Source: Clostridia bacterium (lineage in GTDB: Bacteria > Bacillota > Clostridia > TANB77 > CAG-508). Taken from it: 64,000 bases of DNA. The stretch spans positions 1 through 64,000 of the forward strand of contig CAAGKK010000027.1 in NCBI GenBank assembly GCA_900770385.1, read 5' to 3'. The notes beneath the pieces are model-generated. The model was not told where the DNA came from, searched no databases, and saw only the letters and a program-made list of their open reading frames with translations. Position numbers and translations under genes: made by a program. Below, in pieces: positions 61,790 to 64,000 of this stretch (the first letter of the stretch is position 1; the number at the start of each line of letters is the position of its first letter).

Positions 61790-61818
61790 ATTATACAACG
61801 CTTATTTCCCTATGTCAA
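61790..61818 (-). promoter_or_regulatory. S10 operon promoter TTGACA-N17-TATAAT
   Basis: Perfect -35 (61813-61818) and -10 (61790-61795) at 17-bp spacing, consistent with the very high expression expected of this operon. Confidence 0.9.
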
Positions 61819-61967
61819 TAGGTTTTTTGTAATTTTTTTGTAATAAACTTTTTTGTTTGGTGTTTTGAAAAAAGTGTTCAAAATGTAGGCTGAATTTTTA
61901 TAATGTAGAATAACTCTAATTTTTATGTTATATAATAATAATAAATTTATAATAATGGAGGTCTTTT

Positions 61968-63365
61968 ATGGATAAAACTTTAGATGCATATATAGAAAAA
62001 ATAAAAGAAGAAATAATTTCTTCAACATGTAATATTATTAATATTGCTAGTGTATTAGACAATAATTCTAAATCTGCGGCAGCTCCTTTTGGAGAAAATA
62101 CTGTAAAAGCTTTAGAGTATGTACTGACTTTAGGTAAAAAAATGGGATTTAAAACTAAAAATATTGATGGTAAAGTTGGATATATAGAATTTGGAAGTGG
62201 AGATAAATTATTAGGAATCATAGGTCATTTAGATGTTGTACCAGCAAATGAAAATGATGGATGGACCTATCCTCCATTTAAAGCTACTATTAGTAAAAAT
62301 AACATTTATGGTCGTGGTGCTATAGATGATAAAGGACCTGTTATAGCTACATTATATGCTATGAAAGCAGTTGCTGATAACTATAAATTAGATAAAAGAG
62401 TGCGTTTAATTTTAGGATTAAATGAGGAAAATAATTGGCATTGTATAGAAAGATATAAACAAACAGAAGAACTGCCTTCTATTGCATTTAGTCCTGATGC
62501 AAATTTTCCATGTATTTACGCAGAAAAAACAATTGAAACCATTTATATAAAGCAAGAATACATTACAAATCCTTCTCTATATATAGAAAATATATCAACT
62601 AATAATAATGCAATAAATGTTGTGCCTAAATATTGTAAAGCAATTTTAAAATATGATAATAAAAAGATTAACAATTTACCCGAAAAATTACACTGTATAA
62701 TAACTACTTATAATTATAATATCACTATAACTGAACTTGATGCTTCTCATTTATCTCTTATATCCAAAGGTACAGCTTCTCATGCAGCACATCCAGAACT
62801 TGGAGATAATGCAATTTCTAAACTAATATTAGTACTTAATGAATTATTTAATTACTATGGTTTAAATATTGATATATTAGAATATTTTTCAAATTATATT
62901 GGTGATGATTATACTGGAAAAAATTTAGAAATAAATTTTGAAGATGAATCTGGAGTGCTTACTTTAAATTGTGCTCAATTTGCAATAGAAAATAATCAAC
63001 TTATTATTGGATTTAATTTAAGAATTCCTGTTACTGTCAACTACAATTTAATTAAAGATAAGTTTGAAAAGCTTAATAAAAATATTAAAGTATGTGTTGA
63101 AAGAATTCAAGAACCTCTATATATTAATAAAGAAAATTATTTAGTAAAAACTCTATGCAATATATTTAATGAATGTAATCATTCTTCTTACGAACCACAG
63201 GCTATTGGTGGTGGAACTTATTCTAGAGCATTTAATAATTGTATTTCTTTTGGGCCTCAAATGCCAAATGCTAAAGACATGTGCCATCAAGTAGATGAAT
63301 TTATAAGTATTGATAATTTAATCTTTTGTACAAAAGTTTATTCTGAAGCAATTATAAAACTATAA
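61968..63365 (+). CDS. pepV: M20-family dipeptidase, PepV/Sapep type
   Basis: This 465-residue metal-dependent dipeptidase has metal ligands in GHLDVVPA (His, Asp), GAIDDKGP (bridging Asp), LNEENNWHC (catalytic and metal Glu), FSPDANFP (Asp) and CHQVDEF (final His). GGGTYSRAFNNCISFGPQMP near the end matches PepV. A lid domain lies at about 190-330. It cleaves dipeptides, often with an N-terminal beta-Ala or D-residue. GGAGG precedes ATG 61968. It is divergent from the S10 operon. Confidence 0.93.
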   Translation: MDKTLDAYIEKIKEEIISSTCNIINIASVLDNNSKSAAAPFGENTVKALEYVLTLGKKMGFKTKNIDGKVGYIEFGSGDKLLGIIGHLDVVPANENDGWTYPPFKATISKNNIYGRGAIDDKGPVIATLYAMKAVADNYKLDKRVRLILGLNEENNWHCIERYKQTEELPSIAFSPDANFPCIYAEKTIETIYIKQEYITNPSLYIENISTNNNAINVVPKYCKAILKYDNKKINNLPEKLHCIITTYNYNITITELDASHLSLISKGTASHAAHPELGDNAISKLILVLNELFNYYGLNIDILEYFSNYIGDDYTGKNLEINFEDESGVLTLNCAQFAIENNQLIIGFNLRIPVTVNYNLIKDKFEKLNKNIKVCVERIQEPLYINKENYLVKTLCNIFNECNHSSYEPQAIGGGTYSRAFNNCISFGPQMPNAKDMCHQVDEFISIDNLIFCTKVYSEAIIKL

Positions 63366-63451
63366 TTATAAAAATATTGTAAAACAAGTCGTTAATTAGC
63401 TTATATTCTTGCATTCGGTCGACCTTTTATTGGTATATTTTTCCATTAAAA

Positions 63452-63480
63452 TTGATTTTTTATAAATAATGTGCTATAAT
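63452..63480 (+). promoter_or_regulatory. Promoter TTGATT-N17-TATAAT of the 68-aa orphan
   Basis: The -35 TTGATT (63452-63457) and consensus -10 (63475-63480) are 17 bp apart and about 50 bases before ATG 63531. Confidence 0.65.
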
Positions 63481-63530
63481 TAATATACATGTATGGATTT
63501 GCATGTAATAAATTATAAGGAGTGTTTTTA

Positions 63531-63737
63531 ATGGAAAACGCAAAAAATCCGCCGGTAACAAAAAATATTATTAGGGTTCTCTTCCCTATTGAGAACAACG
63601 ACCTCGAAATGGTTGATTTTCTCGCACAAAATGGTTACGACTTTGAAAAAGGGAAAAACCATTTTATTTTTACAACCGACAACTTGCAGTCTGCAAGGAA
63701 TTCAATGTTTATTTTTAATCATGGTGTCCTTGCTTAA
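63531..63737 (+). CDS. Small conserved-looking orphan protein
   Basis: This 68-residue soluble protein starts at ATG 63531 with AAGGAG upstream; the open frame to 63522 lacks a site. It is more G+C-rich than neighbours. The pattern NIIRVLFPIENNDLEMVDFL then GYDFEKGKNHFIFTTDN suggests a beta-alpha-beta fold of about 60 residues. I do not recognise the family. Own promoter and a strong terminator show a real independent transcription unit. Confidence 0.75.
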   Translation: MENAKNPPVTKNIIRVLFPIENNDLEMVDFLAQNGYDFEKGKNHFIFTTDNLQSARNSMFIFNHGVLA

Positions 63738-63746
63738 AAATCTCCG

Positions 63747-63780
63747 CCCTAGCCGTTTAAGGCTAGGGTTTTCTTTTATT
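63747..63780 (+). terminator. Terminator of the 68-aa orphan
   Basis: An eight-base G+C-rich stem CCCTAGCC/GGCTAGGG with GTTTAA loop is followed by TTTTCTTTTATTTTT. Confidence 0.9.
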
Positions 63781-63793
63781 TTTCATATTCAAC

Positions 63794-63824
63794 AAAAAAA
63801 GCATCTAATAAATTAGATGCTTTT
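63794..63824 (-). terminator. spoVG terminator
   Basis: A 13-base perfect stem (AAAAGCATCTAAT and its complement, AA loop) with T-run on the minus strand, 16 bases beyond the spoVG stop. Confidence 0.85.
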
Positions 63825-63839
63825 CATTGTTACAATTTA

Positions 63840-64000
63840 TTATTCTGCTAATTCTTCTGTTTCTGGAGCTTCATAAGCTTCTAATACAGCTTTTTGAATT
63901 TTCTCTCTAGTTTCAGCATTGATTGGATGAGCTATATCTTTGAATTCTCCGTTTGGAGTTTTTCTGCTAGGCATAGCTATAAATAATCCATTTTGACTTT
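63840..64000 (-). CDS. spoVG: SpoVG, septation/regulatory RNA- and DNA-binding protein (5' part outside window)
   Basis: The frame is open to the window edge and ends at 63840, giving the last 53 residues. GLFIAMPSRKTPNGEFKDIA and HPINAETREKIQKAVLEAY are the conserved SpoVG C-terminal region. SpoVG binds RNA and DNA and affects sporulation, cell division and virulence genes in Bacillota. The tail APETEELAE is short and acidic. The start codon is not in the window. Confidence 0.95.
   Translation of the reverse strand, partial: SQNGLFIAMPSRKTPNGEFKDIAHPINAETREKIQKAVLEAYEAPETEELAE

Noticed and set aside
61555..61790. tRNA or small rRNA fragment in the GC-richer segment before rpsJ
   Set aside because: No cloverleaf, anticodon arm or CCA end could be drawn; position after a consensus promoter fits a leader better.

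Overview
The window is an AT-rich (by eye roughly a quarter G+C) bacterial chromosome segment with strong AGGAGG-type ribosome binding sites, TTGACA/TATAAT promoters, a T-box leader, spoVG and a classical S10-spc-alpha ribosomal cluster. This points to a low-GC Bacillota lineage, most likely an uncultured gut-type Clostridia relative. Almost everything is on the minus strand. The plus-strand genes are asnS, a CDF transporter, a PepV-type dipeptidase and a 68-aa orphan. I saw no tRNA, rRNA, CRISPR array or transposase gene.

Region 1-7.5 kb is accessory in character. It holds a very large SF2 helicase (at least 1,487 residues, cut by the window edge) that ends in 252-bp/84-residue tandem repeats, two small membrane proteins, a transglutaminase-like protein, and a two-gene operon of a coiled-coil protein and a protein with two RyR-like modules. 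A perfect 30-bp inverted repeat separates this block from asnS.

Region 9-16 kb reads as one antimicrobial-peptide or envelope-stress module. A TVP38/TMEM64 membrane protein (frameshifted), a CmpB-family membrane protein, a response regulator and a histidine kinase form one operon; a LolD/MacB-type ABC ATPase and an 873-aa FtsX-type permease form a second. The same 11-bp-spaced direct repeat lies upstream of both operons, which suggests one regulon controlled by this regulator.

Region 16-45 kb is mixed housekeeping: rubrerythrin; a cadC/cadA-type metal efflux operon with a clear promoter and operator; LOG, YqeY, Nudix, HD and SprT proteins; a 919-aa orphan; a RusA-ABC-MBL operon; YihY, TSCPD and MntP; a CorC/HlyC protein; ileS behind an isoleucine T-box; a divergent DnaB-like ATPase; tig-clpP-clpX; and a prepilin-like leucine-rich-repeat surface protein with a duplicated module. 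A family of short GGCGGAC-type palindromes is scattered here, and one copy lies in frame inside the prepilin leader.

Region 45-61.5 kb is the S10-spc-alpha cluster from rpsJ to rplQ, including secY, adk, map, infA, rpmJ and rpoA. rpmD (L30) is absent between rpsE and rplO. Several unexplained hairpins lie between genes, and a roughly 250-nt structured leader follows a consensus promoter ahead of rpsJ. The window closes with pepV, the orphan gene and the 3' end of spoVG.
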